Origin: Amycolatopsis sulphurea
GTDB taxonomy: Bacteria > Actinomycetota > Actinomycetes > Mycobacteriales > Pseudonocardiaceae
Direction: 5' to 3'
Assembly: GCF_002564045.1 (NCBI RefSeq)
Contig: NZ_PDJK01000002.1
Span: forward strand, 5,443,605-5,507,604
DNA: 64,000 nt
Part shown: positions 44,147-52,824 of the stretch, in pieces
Layout of the letters: each line of letters begins with the position of its first letter
Position numbering within the stretch: the first letter of the stretch is position 1
Made by a program: the position numbers and the translations under genes
The notes under the pieces: generated by a model
Seen by the model: only the letters and a program-made list of their open reading frames with translations
What the model was told of the DNA's origin: nothing
Database searches by the model: none

Positions 44147-44391
44147 TGGCGGAGACCGAACCTCGGACGTTGCGGGCCGCGCACGATGTGGCGTTGCAAC
44201 GGCGCCCGAACGCTGACGCGAACCTGGCTGCGTGGCTTGTCTTTCACCAGCGCAACGCGCGGATGTATGAGGCGGTGTCCGATGTGGATCGCGGGCACCA
44301 CCATGAGGCGTTGTACTGGGCGGGCTACGAGCGACGGAAGGCGGACGCGGTGACCTCGCGGATCCAGGAGGCCAAACAGCAGATCCGATAG
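44146..44391 (+). CDS. Small hypothetical protein (AMED_5909-like)
   Basis: 81 aa from the ATG in the TGATG overlap. Contains DVDRGHHHEALYWAGYERRKAD, a block I associate with small actinomycete proteins of the AMED_5909 type. Role unknown, probably helical. Confidence 0.6.
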   Translation: MAETEPRTLRAAHDVALQRRPNADANLAAWLVFHQRNARMYEAVSDVDRGHHHEALYWAGYERRKADAVTSRIQEAKQQIR

Positions 44392-44559
44392 TCCCGTGTA
44401 GACGAACGACAAGTCAACGGTAGCAACGAAAAACGCACGCTATGTCGTGCGGCGTACAAACACGCCCTGATGCGGGTGCGTGAATCCGTAAGGCGCAGAA
44501 GCGGAACTGGCGACCAACCTCACCGCTCCTGCGCTGTCCACAACCGCAGGAAGTGAACA

Positions 44560-44727
44560 ATGACAACGCTAGATGATGACAACCGTCGCGCACCAGCCGG
44601 GGTCACCCGAACGCGCTGCGCCGAATGCAAGAAGTTCGCCAAGCTGCTCACAGGTGAGACCAAGTGCGCCGCCTGCCTGGGCGTGCTGCCGCTGGATCTC
44701 TCCGCCGCGAAGCGGGGTGACCGGTGA
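44560..44727 (+). CDS. Small zinc-ribbon-like protein
   Basis: 55 aa with two CxxC pairs (RCAECKK and KCAACLG) 15 residues apart, so it probably binds zinc. GCAGGAAG 6 nt before ATG; stop overlaps the start of the FtsK-type gene. Too short to be seen by most gene callers. Confidence 0.65.
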   Translation: MTTLDDDNRRAPAGVTRTRCAECKKFAKLLTGETKCAACLGVLPLDLSAAKRGDR

Positions 44728-46295
44728 TGTCGACCGGATTCCTTGTCACCGCAGTGTTCGTGCTCGGCGCGGGCGTGTGGGTGCTCCACAAGATCGGACG
44801 GGCCCTGGCCGCGATCCTCGAAGTGCTGGCCGCGCTGGCGGTCGTGTTCGTGGCGCTGTGGTGGCTGTGCAAGGCCGCCTTCTGGCTCGCCTCACAGGTC
44901 GTGCTCCGCTGGCGGACCAGCCTCACCATCGTGGCCGCCTACGCCTGGTGCTCGCGGCTCGGCTGGCCCTCGCTGGCCGTGGTACTCGGGTCGGTCGCGT
45001 CCGTGCTCGGCGTGTGGGCGGCGATCGATCGCATCTCGTTTGATCAGTGGTGCGGACGGTTCCTACGGGCCTGGTGGCTGCGCTGGGCACTGTACGGCCG
45101 CAAGCTCCCCGGCTGGCTGCACGCGTGCGGGCTGAGCATCAAGAACGACGCCCTGCCCGTAGTGGTCACAGTGAACCTGGTCCGGCGCCGTTCGGTCGCC
45201 CGCTCCACCACAGGCGGCAGCTCGTCGGGTGTGCAGGTGCCCAAGGTGCTCGGCGTCCGGTCCGGGCCGTCGTGGGATGAGGTGCGGGTTCAGCTCGTGC
45301 CCGGCCAGAAGCCCGAGGACTTCGACGAGGCAGCTCGCGCGTTGGCCTCGGCGCGGAAGGTCGCTCGCTGCCAGATCCGCGAGCTGGAACCGAATGTCGT
45401 GTCAGTGGACTTCCAACGGCGTGACCAACTGGCCTCGGTGGTGCGATCCCTTCCCGTGCCGGACCTGCTCGCGGTCGACAAGACCGGGGTGGATCTGCGG
45501 CGAGTGTGGTCCGGGACCACCGAGTACGGACAGGACTGGAAGGTGCCGCTGCTCGGCGCGGGCGCGCACTGCCTCACCGCCGGTGCGTCGGGGGCGGGCA
45601 AGAACTCGGTGATGTGGTGCCCGCTCGTCTCCGCCGCGTCGGCAATCCGGGCAGGGGTGGTCCGGATGTCCGGGATCGACCCCAAGGGGATGGAGCTGGC
45701 CTACGGCCGGAACATCTTCGCCCGCTACGCGGTGTCCGGAAAGGACGCTCTGGACGTGCTCGACGGCCTGGTGGCCGAGATGGAAGACCGCAAGCGGACC
45801 TTCGCCGGACGGGTCCGCACGATCCCGATCAGCACGCAGTATCCGTTGGAACTGCTGGAGTTCGACGAGATCGGCGCCCTGACCAAGTACACCGACCGCA
45901 AGACCCGAGACGCCATCGTGGAACGCGTTGCGCTGCTGACCACCCAAGGCCGGGCGCTGGGCATGTCGGTACGCGGGTATGTGCAGGAGCCGACGAAGGA
46001 CACTGTGCCGGTGCGGGAGCTGTTCACCCGCCGTGTCTGCCTGCGGGTCACGTCCAAGACGCACGTCGGGATGGTCCTCGGCGACGGTGCGTATGAGCGC
46101 GGTGCCTGGGCGAACCGGATCGGCGAGTCCGAAGCGGGCATCGGCTACGTGTGGGGCGAAGGACTGCGCGAACCCCTACGTATCCGCGCAGGCTGGGTCG
46201 ACGACCGGGACGTGAAGGCGCTCGAGCACTACGTCACCAACGGTGGTCTCGTCGACCTGTCCGCGCCGCGTCGGGCTGAGGGGGTGGCGGCGTGA
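44727..46295 (+). CDS. FtsK/SpoIIIE-type DNA translocase (TraSA-like transfer protein)
   Basis: 522 aa. Two or three N-terminal membrane helices (residues 5-60 and 70-100), then the RecA-like motor: Walker A GASGAGKNSV near residue 290 (Asn in place of the usual Ser/Thr after Lys), GIDPKGMEL, Walker B LELLEFDEIGAL, and VQEPTKDTVPVRELFTRR. Moves double-stranded element DNA between hyphae. Homologue of the gene at 54208. Confidence 0.9.
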   Translation: MSTGFLVTAVFVLGAGVWVLHKIGRALAAILEVLAALAVVFVALWWLCKAAFWLASQVVLRWRTSLTIVAAYAWCSRLGWPSLAVVLGSVASVLGVWAAIDRISFDQWCGRFLRAWWLRWALYGRKLPGWLHACGLSIKNDALPVVVTVNLVRRRSVARSTTGGSSSGVQVPKVLGVRSGPSWDEVRVQLVPGQKPEDFDEAARALASARKVARCQIRELEPNVVSVDFQRRDQLASVVRSLPVPDLLAVDKTGVDLRRVWSGTTEYGQDWKVPLLGAGAHCLTAGASGAGKNSVMWCPLVSAASAIRAGVVRMSGIDPKGMELAYGRNIFARYAVSGKDALDVLDGLVAEMEDRKRTFAGRVRTIPISTQYPLELLEFDEIGALTKYTDRKTRDAIVERVALLTTQGRALGMSVRGYVQEPTKDTVPVRELFTRRVCLRVTSKTHVGMVLGDGAYERGAWANRIGESEAGIGYVWGEGLREPLRIRAGWVDDRDVKALEHYVTNGGLVDLSAPRRAEGVAA

Positions 46296-46684
46296 ACACG
46301 CTGATGGTCTTCCTTGACGCGATCCGGGATCACCTCGACCTGCACTACCTGCCCGACGTGGCGTCGCTGGACATCGGCGGTCGGCCCGGTCGCCCGGTGG
46401 TGGTCCAGCTCGGGACCCGGGGCGACCTGGCGGCACTCGCCGGGGGCCTGCTGCGCTGGGCAGCCACGTTGGACGAGGTGACTGCCTCGATCTGGCGGGT
46501 TTCCGATGGCGGCTCGGTGCACCTGTCCATCTCCGGCCGGATGCCCTGCGGTGTCCCCGTCGACGTCTACGGCGGCGTCCTGTTCGAAGAGGCGGCGTTT
46601 CCGGACCTGCCCGCCGGTGCTCGCCAGGACATGCCGGTCTTCGTGCTGCATAGCTGGGCACGGCCTGAGGGGGTGGCTGCCTGA
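46292..46684 (+). CDS. Conserved element protein
   Basis: 130 aa, ATGA overlap with the transfer gene and TGATG overlap with rep. Contains SVHLSISGRMPCGVPVDVYGG, close in layout to the HITLTGRGPCGVTVRVYD segment of the 138-aa protein at 55677, which holds the same place after ftsK in element 2. A shared small family of unknown role. Confidence 0.7.
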   Translation: MNTLMVFLDAIRDHLDLHYLPDVASLDIGGRPGRPVVVQLGTRGDLAALAGGLLRWAATLDEVTASIWRVSDGGSVHLSISGRMPCGVPVDVYGGVLFEEAAFPDLPAGARQDMPVFVLHSWARPEGVAA

Positions 46685-48309
46685 TGGACACCACCCCACC
46701 CAGCCCGCCGGCCGAATCCCGGGCGGCCCGGATGCGCCAACCCCTCGCGGCCGACGTCATCCGGGCGACGGCGGAGAAGCACGGCGTCTGTGTACGACCG
46801 TTCACGATGGAAGTTGGCGACACCACCACCGGGGAACTCCGGTACGTGCCGGTCCCGTGCGGGTCCACCGTGGAATCGGCGTGCCTGCCGTGTGCCCGGA
46901 AGGCCAAGGCGTTGCGTCAGGTCCAGTGCCGTGAAGGCTGGCACATGGATGCCGAGCCGGACCTGACTCCAGCCGAACCGACCGAGGATCAAACCGAACT
47001 CCTCACGTATAGGGCGGACCTGGTGGCGGCCTACCGGGACGTGGTCGAGCACGACGAAGCGGAGGCCGAGGAGCTGCGCGGCGAGATCCGCTCGGTGGAT
47101 GAGGAACTTCGGCAACTCGGGATGCGCGGCCGCCTGCCAACCCTCGACGTGCCTACGAAACGGAGCGTGAAGCGATCCACCAAACGGCGCCAGGATGCGC
47201 CGAACTTGCCCCGGCGGAAGGTCGCCAAGACCACCGTGGGGCGGGAGTACGCGGGGAAGTTTCGGCCCTCAATGTTTGTCACGTTGACCTGCGACAGCTA
47301 CGGCCCGGTCCGCTCCGATGGCTCGCCGGTGAACCCGTCGACCTACGACTACCGGCGGGCCGCTCGGGATGCTGTGCACTTCTCGGCGCTGGTGGATCGG
47401 TGGTGGCAGAACCTGCGGCGCGTGGTCGGCTGGGACGCGCAGTACTTCGCGACGGTCGAGCCGCAGCGTCGGGCCGCCCCGCACCTGCACACCGCAATCC
47501 GCGGTGCGATCTCGCATGAGGTCGTTCGTCAGGTGACGGAAGCGACGTATCACCAAGTCTGGTGGCCCAACCATGACCAGGTGGTCTACGTGGATCGGAT
47601 GCCGGTCTGGGATGGTCCCGACCGGGGCTTCGTCGACCCGGACACCCGTGACCCGCTCACCGCGTGGGAGGACGCGGTGGACCAGGTGGAGGACCCGGCG
47701 CACGTGGTGATGTTCGGGCGTCAGGTGCACTCGAAGGGGATCCTCGGCGGCACGAACGAGGCTGGGCGGCACATCGGCTACCTGACCAAGTACCTCACCA
47801 AGTCCACGGGTGAGGTTGTGGAGGCCGACACGGCCCAGCAGCGGGATCACCACGACCGGTTGCACGCGGAGCTATCGGTCACGCCGTGCTCGCCTCGGTG
47901 TGCGGTCTGGCTGCTGTATGGCGTCCAGCCCAAGGGCGTGAACGCGAAGACGACTGCGGGGCACTGCAAGGGGCGGGCTCATCGACGGACCACACTCGGC
48001 CTGCCGGGGCGGCGGGTGCTGGTGTCGCGCAAGTGGTCCGGCAAGACGCTGGTCGACCACAAGGCCGATCGGAAGGCGTTCGTCGCGCAGGCGTTGGCGG
48101 AGATCGGGATCGAGAAGCCTCAACCCGATCCGGGGCGGCTGGTCTGGCGGAAGGTCGAGCCCGGCGACCCCCAGGTACCGCCGAGGGATCACCTCGTGAT
48201 GCGCGCGATCGCGGAACGGATCACCTGGCGAGCCGAGTACGACCGGGCGCTACTGGCCGCTTCCGGACCACCGGGCGCAGATGTTTCGGCAACTCAGCAA
48301 GCAGCGTAG
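46684..48309 (+). CDS. Replication initiator protein (RepSA-like, rolling circle)
   Basis: 541 aa. N-terminal Cys cluster (VPCGST...CLPCARKAK), then the HUH-type core: FVTLTCDSYGP, PHLHTAIRG (HxH), and a helix with YLTKYLTKS carrying the candidate nicking Tyr. A segment RTTLGLPGRRVLVSRKWSGKTL follows. This is the layout of pSAM2 RepSA-type initiators, which replicate the excised element before transfer. Frame intact. Confidence 0.88.
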   Translation: MDTTPPSPPAESRAARMRQPLAADVIRATAEKHGVCVRPFTMEVGDTTTGELRYVPVPCGSTVESACLPCARKAKALRQVQCREGWHMDAEPDLTPAEPTEDQTELLTYRADLVAAYRDVVEHDEAEAEELRGEIRSVDEELRQLGMRGRLPTLDVPTKRSVKRSTKRRQDAPNLPRRKVAKTTVGREYAGKFRPSMFVTLTCDSYGPVRSDGSPVNPSTYDYRRAARDAVHFSALVDRWWQNLRRVVGWDAQYFATVEPQRRAAPHLHTAIRGAISHEVVRQVTEATYHQVWWPNHDQVVYVDRMPVWDGPDRGFVDPDTRDPLTAWEDAVDQVEDPAHVVMFGRQVHSKGILGGTNEAGRHIGYLTKYLTKSTGEVVEADTAQQRDHHDRLHAELSVTPCSPRCAVWLLYGVQPKGVNAKTTAGHCKGRAHRRTTLGLPGRRVLVSRKWSGKTLVDHKADRKAFVAQALAEIGIEKPQPDPGRLVWRKVEPGDPQVPPRDHLVMRAIAERITWRAEYDRALLAASGPPGADVSATQQAA

Positions 48310-48321
48310 AGGGGAGGCGTG

Positions 48322-48537
48322 ATGGAGACACGGTTGCTCGATGGAGGCTGGTACACGACTGAAGAACTCGGCAAGCTGCTCGGCGTCGACCCGTCCACGG
48401 TGCGGCGGTGGCGTACTGCGCGGCCGATCCAAGGTCCGCCGTTCGTTCAGGTGTCGGAGCGCGTGACCATGTACAGCGCGCATGACGTAGAAGCCTGGTT
48501 GTTGAGCAAGCGAGTAGACCCGCGAAAGGCGGCATGA
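48322..48537 (+). CDS. xis: Excisionase (MerR-like HTH)
   Basis: 71 aa: WYTTEELGKLLGVDPSTVRRWRT is a winged HTH of the HTH_17 type. Ribosome site GAGGGGAGG precedes GTG 48319 and ATG 48322. Stop overlaps int. Together with int it would excise the element. Confidence 0.85.
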   Translation: METRLLDGGWYTTEELGKLLGVDPSTVRRWRTARPIQGPPFVQVSERVTMYSAHDVEAWLLSKRVDPRKAA

Positions 48538-49736
48538 TGGCAAAGGATGTGGTTCTGCCGCTGGGTATCTCGCTGTCGACGGACATTGAGTACCGTCCTG
48601 ATAGGACGATGGCGTACCGCGCGCGGGTCCGTTGGGTCGATCCTGTCACTAAGAAGCGCCCTTCGAAGTCCGAATCGTTCGACAACTCGGAGGACGCCGA
48701 AGCCTGGATTGACGGCATGAAGCGTGCTGCGGCACAGGGCATCGATCCCCACACGGCCACGATGTCGCTTGTGGACTATGGCAACTCGAACATGCCGATG
48801 GCGTTGCGAGGTCTGGAAAGCAAGACGACGGATCCCTATCTCGCTGGCTGGCGGAAGCGGGTCGTGCCGACCCTGGGCCACCTGGCGGTCAGCATGATCA
48901 GCACCGGTGCGGTTGATCGCGCGGTACACGGCTGGATCGCTGAGGAGTGCGGCCGGTCGACGGTCAAGAACTCGATTGCGATCCTGGTGCGCGTGATGGA
49001 GCAGGCATTGCGAGACGGGATCATCGATCGCAACCCTGCGCGGGTGACGGGCTGGCAGCACGAGTACAAGCGGGCGGAGGACGAGTTGGACGACCCGCGC
49101 TCGCTCGCGCTGCCGGACTGGCTCTCGCTGACCACACTCGCGGACGCGCTGGTATTGAAGTCTTCCGGTGAGTACCGGGGTTGGGGTGATGTCGTTCTGT
49201 TCGCCGCCAGCACGGCGGCTCGGATCGGTGAGGTCTCGGGCTGCCGCGTCCGGGATATCAACACTGAGGATTGGACGTGGACGGTGCGGCGGCAGACCAC
49301 GCCGTCGCCCGGCGGGCTCGTGGACAAGGGCACGAAGGGCAAGCGGGCGCGGACGGTTCCGCTGATCGAGGACATCCGGGATCTGGTGAAGCGCCGGATC
49401 GCGCTCGTGGACAAGGACCCCGACGGGCGACTGTTCAGGGGGCCTCGGGGTGGCAGGATCACAACGGCCGTGCTCCGTGACGCGACGTCGTGGGATGAGG
49501 TGGTGGCCAAGCTCGGGTACGAGCATCTGCGGCGTCACGACTTGCGGCACACGGGTCTGACCTGGATGGCCGATGCCGGGGTGCCAGTCCACCACCTGCG
49601 CAAGATCGCCGGGCATGGCTCGCTGACCACTACGCAGCGATACCTGCACCCCGACAAGCAGTCGGTGTCGGACGCGGGGGAGCTGCTGACGAAGCACCTG
49701 CGGTCCCCACGTGGTCCCCAGCTCCGCGCCGTGTAG
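48534..49736 (+). CDS. int: Tyrosine-type site-specific integrase
   Basis: 400 aa. N-terminal arm-binding region, SAM-like core (VPTLGHLAVSMIS...), catalytic domain with Arg in TAARIGEVSG, Lys region KGKRARTVPL, HDLRHTGLTWM (HxxR), GHGSLTTTQRYLHP with His and nucleophile Tyr. Complete. Its last codons carry the putative arm-type repeat, and the gene ends 82 bp before att 2, as in pSAM2-like elements. Confidence 0.93.
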   Translation: MMAKDVVLPLGISLSTDIEYRPDRTMAYRARVRWVDPVTKKRPSKSESFDNSEDAEAWIDGMKRAAAQGIDPHTATMSLVDYGNSNMPMALRGLESKTTDPYLAGWRKRVVPTLGHLAVSMISTGAVDRAVHGWIAEECGRSTVKNSIAILVRVMEQALRDGIIDRNPARVTGWQHEYKRAEDELDDPRSLALPDWLSLTTLADALVLKSSGEYRGWGDVVLFAASTAARIGEVSGCRVRDINTEDWTWTVRRQTTPSPGGLVDKGTKGKRARTVPLIEDIRDLVKRRIALVDKDPDGRLFRGPRGGRITTAVLRDATSWDEVVAKLGYEHLRRHDLRHTGLTWMADAGVPVHHLRKIAGHGSLTTTQRYLHPDKQSVSDAGELLTKHLRSPRGPQLRAV

Positions 49737-49769
49737 ATCATGAGCAAGATCATCAAGAGAAAGAACAAA

Positions 49770-49811
49770 GGCCGCCTGACCAGGGTTTTCACCCCGGCCA
49801 GGCGGCCTTTT
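49770..49811. terminator. Terminator between int and att 2
   Basis: GGCCGCCTG and CAGGCGGCC arms with further partial pairing around TTTTCA, preceded by AAA and followed by TTTT. Works for both directions. Confidence 0.8.
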
Positions 49812-49818
49812 GATGTCC

Positions 49819-49853
49819 GTCGGGCTGACAGGATTTGAACCTGCGACCCCTTG
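49819..49853 (-). other. att repeat 2 (tRNA-Pro 3' end), junction of elements 1 and 2
   Basis: Exact 35-bp copy of the repeats at 39182 and 61030. It is the right end of element 1 and the left end of element 2. Identity to tRNA-Pro stops at its right end. Confidence 0.88.
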
Positions 49854-50414
49854 TACTTACTCGGCTCTTGCCCGACCTGCGTCGGGTTCGGTATTTCCTT
49901 TGCTATCAAAGAAAATACCTGTCCGTGATCATGGTTGTCAGTCGTTGTTCGCCGGTGTCATGTGGGCGGAATGTGGGTTGCCGACCACCGCCGTCTCAAC
50001 CTACAAGTGGGGGCCTCTTCGTCCATCCCGTCGACCTGGCTTCAGCCCGATCAAGCCTGTCAAGGGGGCACCTTCCCGCCCCTGGTGAGCGTACCGCGGG
50101 ACTGCCCCCTTGACAGGCTTGATAGCCCTTGGGAGGTCGTCGGGATGGACGACAGGCACGCACGAACGCAACCGATGCGCCCCACTTGTCCATCCTGGAG
50201 ACCTGCCCGTCCGGCGAGGACATCTCTTGATCGGTGAGCCCCTGTCTGCGGCTCCTCCGGCGGGTGGTCGCTGGGCTGCTTTTCCGCGGGCGACCGCCGG
50301 GGACCGGGCGCCAGCCCGCACGCCCCGGCGGGGCTTGCCCGCGGATCAAACACAGTGCTCAGCGGCCCCGGAGGGGCCGCCTTGAACAAGTAAGGAAACT
50401 CTGAACACGGAGGT
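49854..50414. other. Left non-coding region of element 2 with hairpins and arm repeats
   Basis: No gene supported. It holds an AT-rich hairpin at 49890-49919 (13-bp arms, one mismatch), the arm-type pair CATGTGGGCGGAATGTGGG at 49959-49977 (counterpart at 60942-60960), the large inverted repeat at 50021-50150, and a GGCCCC/GGGGCC hairpin near 50370 that may terminate the glycosyltransferase gene. Confidence 0.6.
50021..50150. repeat. Large inverted repeat, possible replication or transfer origin
   Basis: The inner 21-bp arms (50050-50070 and 50103-50123) are perfect complements around 32 nt; the outer parts (50021-50049 and 50124-50150) also pair with a mismatched middle. Non-coding, near the element end. 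Such structures serve as single-strand origins in rolling-circle replicons; other roles are possible. Confidence 0.55.
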
Positions 50415-51173
50415 CTAGGCACTGGCTGGGACCGGCTGGCGAGGATTCCAGGACCAGTTGGTCCGCCGGAGCGCGCGGGCTCTATGACGAACCGCGTCCT
50501 TGCGTGCTTTCGCTTCGTCTGCATGCCAATACCGGTCGGATGCCGTCGTTTGGGCAGCGTGCTTCCGGTAGATAAGGCCCGGCTCTCCGATGAATGCCCC
50601 TTGGGCTACGGCTTCGGCGGCAAGGAGTAGTCCGTCCGTCTCCGCGCCGGTCAATGCTGGCCAGCCACCGAGCGCCCAAATTAGATCCGTGTGCGCCGCG
50701 AAGGTCACTGCCTGCACGGACAATCGGTCAGCCTCATGTTCGCGGTAGAAGCGACCTGGATCGAGCAGTCCCGGCGTGGGGTCGTATGGACCCGGCACGA
50801 TCTTGCCGCTCGGCAGGAGGTCTACACACGCAGAAGTGCACCACGGCACGCTATCCAGGGTTTCAATGTCACGAGTGAGTGCGCCCGGAAGCAACATGTC
50901 GTCGGCGTCTAGCGTTCGAACGTACATCCCAGATGCGCGGGCAAGCGCCATCGTCCGGGCAACTCCTGTTCGTCCACCAAGGCCAATTCCGTATGACACT
51001 CGCTCGTCGTTTGGGATCTCGTCGGCGGGCAGACCGGTATCGCCATCTTCCTGGATGCACCATTGCCAGGACCAGCCGTTAGGAAGCTTCTGCGCGACTA
51101 GGGAATTGTACGCCTCCCGTAGGAAATGGTGACCACCATGGTATACGGCGGTAATGACACTAATTACCGGCAT
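50415..51173 (-). CDS. Family 2-type glycosyltransferase
   Basis: 252 aa GT-A fold: VISVITAVYHGGHHFLREAYNSL at the N-terminus, nucleotide-sugar/metal motif LDADDMLLPGAL near residue 93, and a C-terminal segment with FAAHTDLIWALGGWPAL and a basic tail. No membrane anchor. Overlaps the GntR gene by 14 nt, so it is translated with it. It would add a sugar to an unknown acceptor; unusual as cargo next to an element's transfer repressor. Confidence 0.85.
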   Translation of the reverse strand: MPVISVITAVYHGGHHFLREAYNSLVAQKLPNGWSWQWCIQEDGDTGLPADEIPNDERVSYGIGLGGRTGVARTMALARASGMYVRTLDADDMLLPGALTRDIETLDSVPWCTSACVDLLPSGKIVPGPYDPTPGLLDPGRFYREHEADRLSVQAVTFAAHTDLIWALGGWPALTGAETDGLLLAAEAVAQGAFIGEPGLIYRKHAAQTTASDRYWHADEAKARKDAVRHRARALRRTNWSWNPRQPVPASA

Positions 51174-51987
51174 GTTGCCCCTTTTTCCATCGCTTCAAGG
51201 GAATGGAGTACTTGAGTTCTGCCCGGTCAGCGGGGAGAAGAATGCTCGAAAATTCCACAATACGGCCAGCAATGTCGATAGACGTTTTTTCGATAACGAA
51301 TAGCGGAGTACCTTCGGGAATCTTCATCGATTCACGTTCGTCAACGGTTGGTACTCTGGCCAGTATCCGATCAGAGATTGAGTCTACCTCGACGCCTACG
51401 GTACTGAGTTGGTGTTGCGTGCCCCCGGGCCAAGGCTCGTTACGATCGTCAAGAAGGTCCGGGTTTCCATCCACGATATCCAGCGGGATATACGAGTTTG
51501 ACCTACCTATGACTGACCCTGATTTAATGCTCGTCGTGGAGTACGTCCTTTTGAGAACCTGGGTGCCTTCCTCTACTCCAAGCCTGCCGGAAATGTATTC
51601 ATCGGAAATGGTTTTTTCATATTTCGCCGAAAACTCAAGATCGGCGGTGTCGAGCCCGCTCTCTTTTTCGCTGGCCCCCGTTGATAGTCGCTCTTCGCGG
51701 GACAGTAGTGCTCTATCCTTCTCCCACTGGTAGCGCGAACTGGGTTCGCGGACTGTTCGAGTCGGCGGCGTTCGTATGAACGTGCCTTTTGGACGAATGA
51801 CCTCCACGATCCCTGTGTCTCGAAGGACTCGGATCGCCCCTCGTACAGAGCCGCGAGAGATCCCGTGCTCTTCGGCCAACTCCCCTTCGCTCGGCACCAT
51901 GTCGCCAGGTTTCAGATCGCCTGCGGCGATGCGCTCTTGAAGGTCGTCTAGTACCCGCTGGTACGCGGGCCGGTAGTCGCGCGTCAT
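51160..51987 (-). CDS. GntR/UTRA-family regulator (KorSA-like)
   Basis: 275 aa. Winged HTH at residues 8-70 (LQERIAAGDLKPGDMVPSEGELAEEHGISRGSVRGAIRVL), UTRA domain from about 120 (ISGRLGVEEGTQVLKRTYST ... SDRILARVPTVDERESM ... LFVIEKTSID). pSAM2 KorSA is of this family and represses pra and other transfer genes. Here it faces the transfer operon across a repeat-rich operator. Lower GC than surroundings. Confidence 0.88.
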   Translation of the reverse strand: MTRDYRPAYQRVLDDLQERIAAGDLKPGDMVPSEGELAEEHGISRGSVRGAIRVLRDTGIVEVIRPKGTFIRTPPTRTVREPSSRYQWEKDRALLSREERLSTGASEKESGLDTADLEFSAKYEKTISDEYISGRLGVEEGTQVLKRTYSTTSIKSGSVIGRSNSYIPLDIVDGNPDLLDDRNEPWPGGTQHQLSTVGVEVDSISDRILARVPTVDERESMKIPEGTPLFVIEKTSIDIAGRIVEFSSILLPADRAELKYSIPLKRWKKGQHAGN

Positions 51988-52011
51988 GCGCTCATCTTAC
52001 ATGACAAACGA

Positions 52012-52090
52012 CCAACGTCTGTGGTTGAAGATTTGCCTTCGCACACGATCTAACGTCTGACGTTGACCCACTGACGTCTGTGGTTTAGCG
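52012..52090. promoter_or_regulatory. AACGTCTG repeats in the divergent GntR/transfer promoter
   Basis: AACGTCTG at 52013-52020 and 52051-52058 and GACGTCTG at 52072-52079, with TGTGGTT following the first and third units. They lie between the GntR start and the 52131 gene. Probable operator for the KorSA-like protein, controlling both directions. Confidence 0.6.
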
Positions 52091-52130
52091 TTAGTGTCAG
52101 CAAGCGAGAACACCGACAAAGGAGAAGGCC

Positions 52131-52481
52131 ATGCGGAACATTCCGTGCGACTTGAGTAACTACACCGCCCGTGTTGCGGAGGTGCCGGGCGTGAAGATCG
52201 CGAAGGACGAGAAGGGTCGCGAGTTCGAGGTGACGGACCGGCAGACGGGTGAGAAGAAGTTTGCGGTGTCGCTGTTCCTGAAGGCGAAGGTCCGGGGTGA
52301 GAAGGGTGAGGAGGTCCGGTTCACGCTGGACGCGGACCCGGGTGAGGGTTTCGAGGAGGGCATGGTGGTTGAGCTGATTGCCCCGCGGATGTCGCCGTAC
52401 TCGTTTAAGAACAAGGACGGCGAGACGGTGTCGGGTGTGGCGTTCGCTGCGGTCGGCCTGAAGTCGGTCGCCTCGTTTTAG
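52131..52481 (+). CDS. SCO3933-like conserved element protein
   Basis: 116 aa beginning MRNIPCDLSNYTARV, beta-rich with TGEKKFAVSLFLKAK and a KNKDGETVSGVAFAAVGL end. Resembles SCO3933-type proteins near tra genes of actinomycete elements. AAAGGAGAAGG before ATG. First gene of the rightward operon. Function unknown. Confidence 0.7.
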   Translation: MRNIPCDLSNYTARVAEVPGVKIAKDEKGREFEVTDRQTGEKKFAVSLFLKAKVRGEKGEEVRFTLDADPGEGFEEGMVVELIAPRMSPYSFKNKDGETVSGVAFAAVGLKSVASF

Positions 52482-52678
52482 TCCCGCGGTAACCGCCCTC
52501 CCTATTTCTGGTTAGCGGCCCGTTTCGAGTCGGGCGGGGGCTCTTTGTTGATTGACAAATTCAGAGTGTGCCTGACTGCGCCCAAAAACATGCCTGTTAC
52601 GGCTGTTCGCGTTGATTCCCGAACTCATTTCTTCGGGGGTCTTCGGGAGTGTCCGTACGAGTTGTTTGGAGCAGAGCA

Positions 52679-52762
52679 ATGGATGAGTGTGATGTGTATT
52701 CGGCTCAATTGTTGGCGTGGCCGTGGCTGCACCTGGCCGAGTCTGTGGAGGTCGTGGCATGA
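52679..52762 (+). CDS. Putative 27-aa protein, coupled ORF
   Basis: MDECDVYSAQLLAWPW... with GGAG about 8 nt upstream; its stop overlaps the next ATG (ATGA). Supported only by spacing and overlap. Confidence 0.35.
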   Translation: MDECDVYSAQLLAWPWLHLAESVEVVA

Positions 52763-52824
52763 GTTCCAGTTGCGTAGAAGGCCTGTCGACGTTTGACCCG
52801 CACGGCCCGAGGCGGGGTGTGTGA
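52759..52824 (+). CDS. Putative 21-aa protein, coupled ORF
   Basis: MSSSCVEGLSTFDPH..., linked by ATGA to the ORF before and by TGATG to the ORF after. No homology recognised. Confidence 0.3.
   Translation: MSSSCVEGLSTFDPHGPRRGV

Larger units (their letters stand above)
39182..49853. mobile_element. Integrative and conjugative element 1 (AICE, pSAM2-like), apparently intact
   Basis: Bounded by two copies of the 35-bp att repeat. Gene order from left: OLD-like nuclease, Nudix, XRE regulator on the minus strand; then small genes, FtsK-type transfer protein, RCR-type Rep, Xis and Int on the plus strand. This matches actinomycete integrative and conjugative elements that insert in tRNA-Pro, replicate by rolling circle and transfer as double-stranded DNA. 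All core genes have intact frames. Confidence 0.88.
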
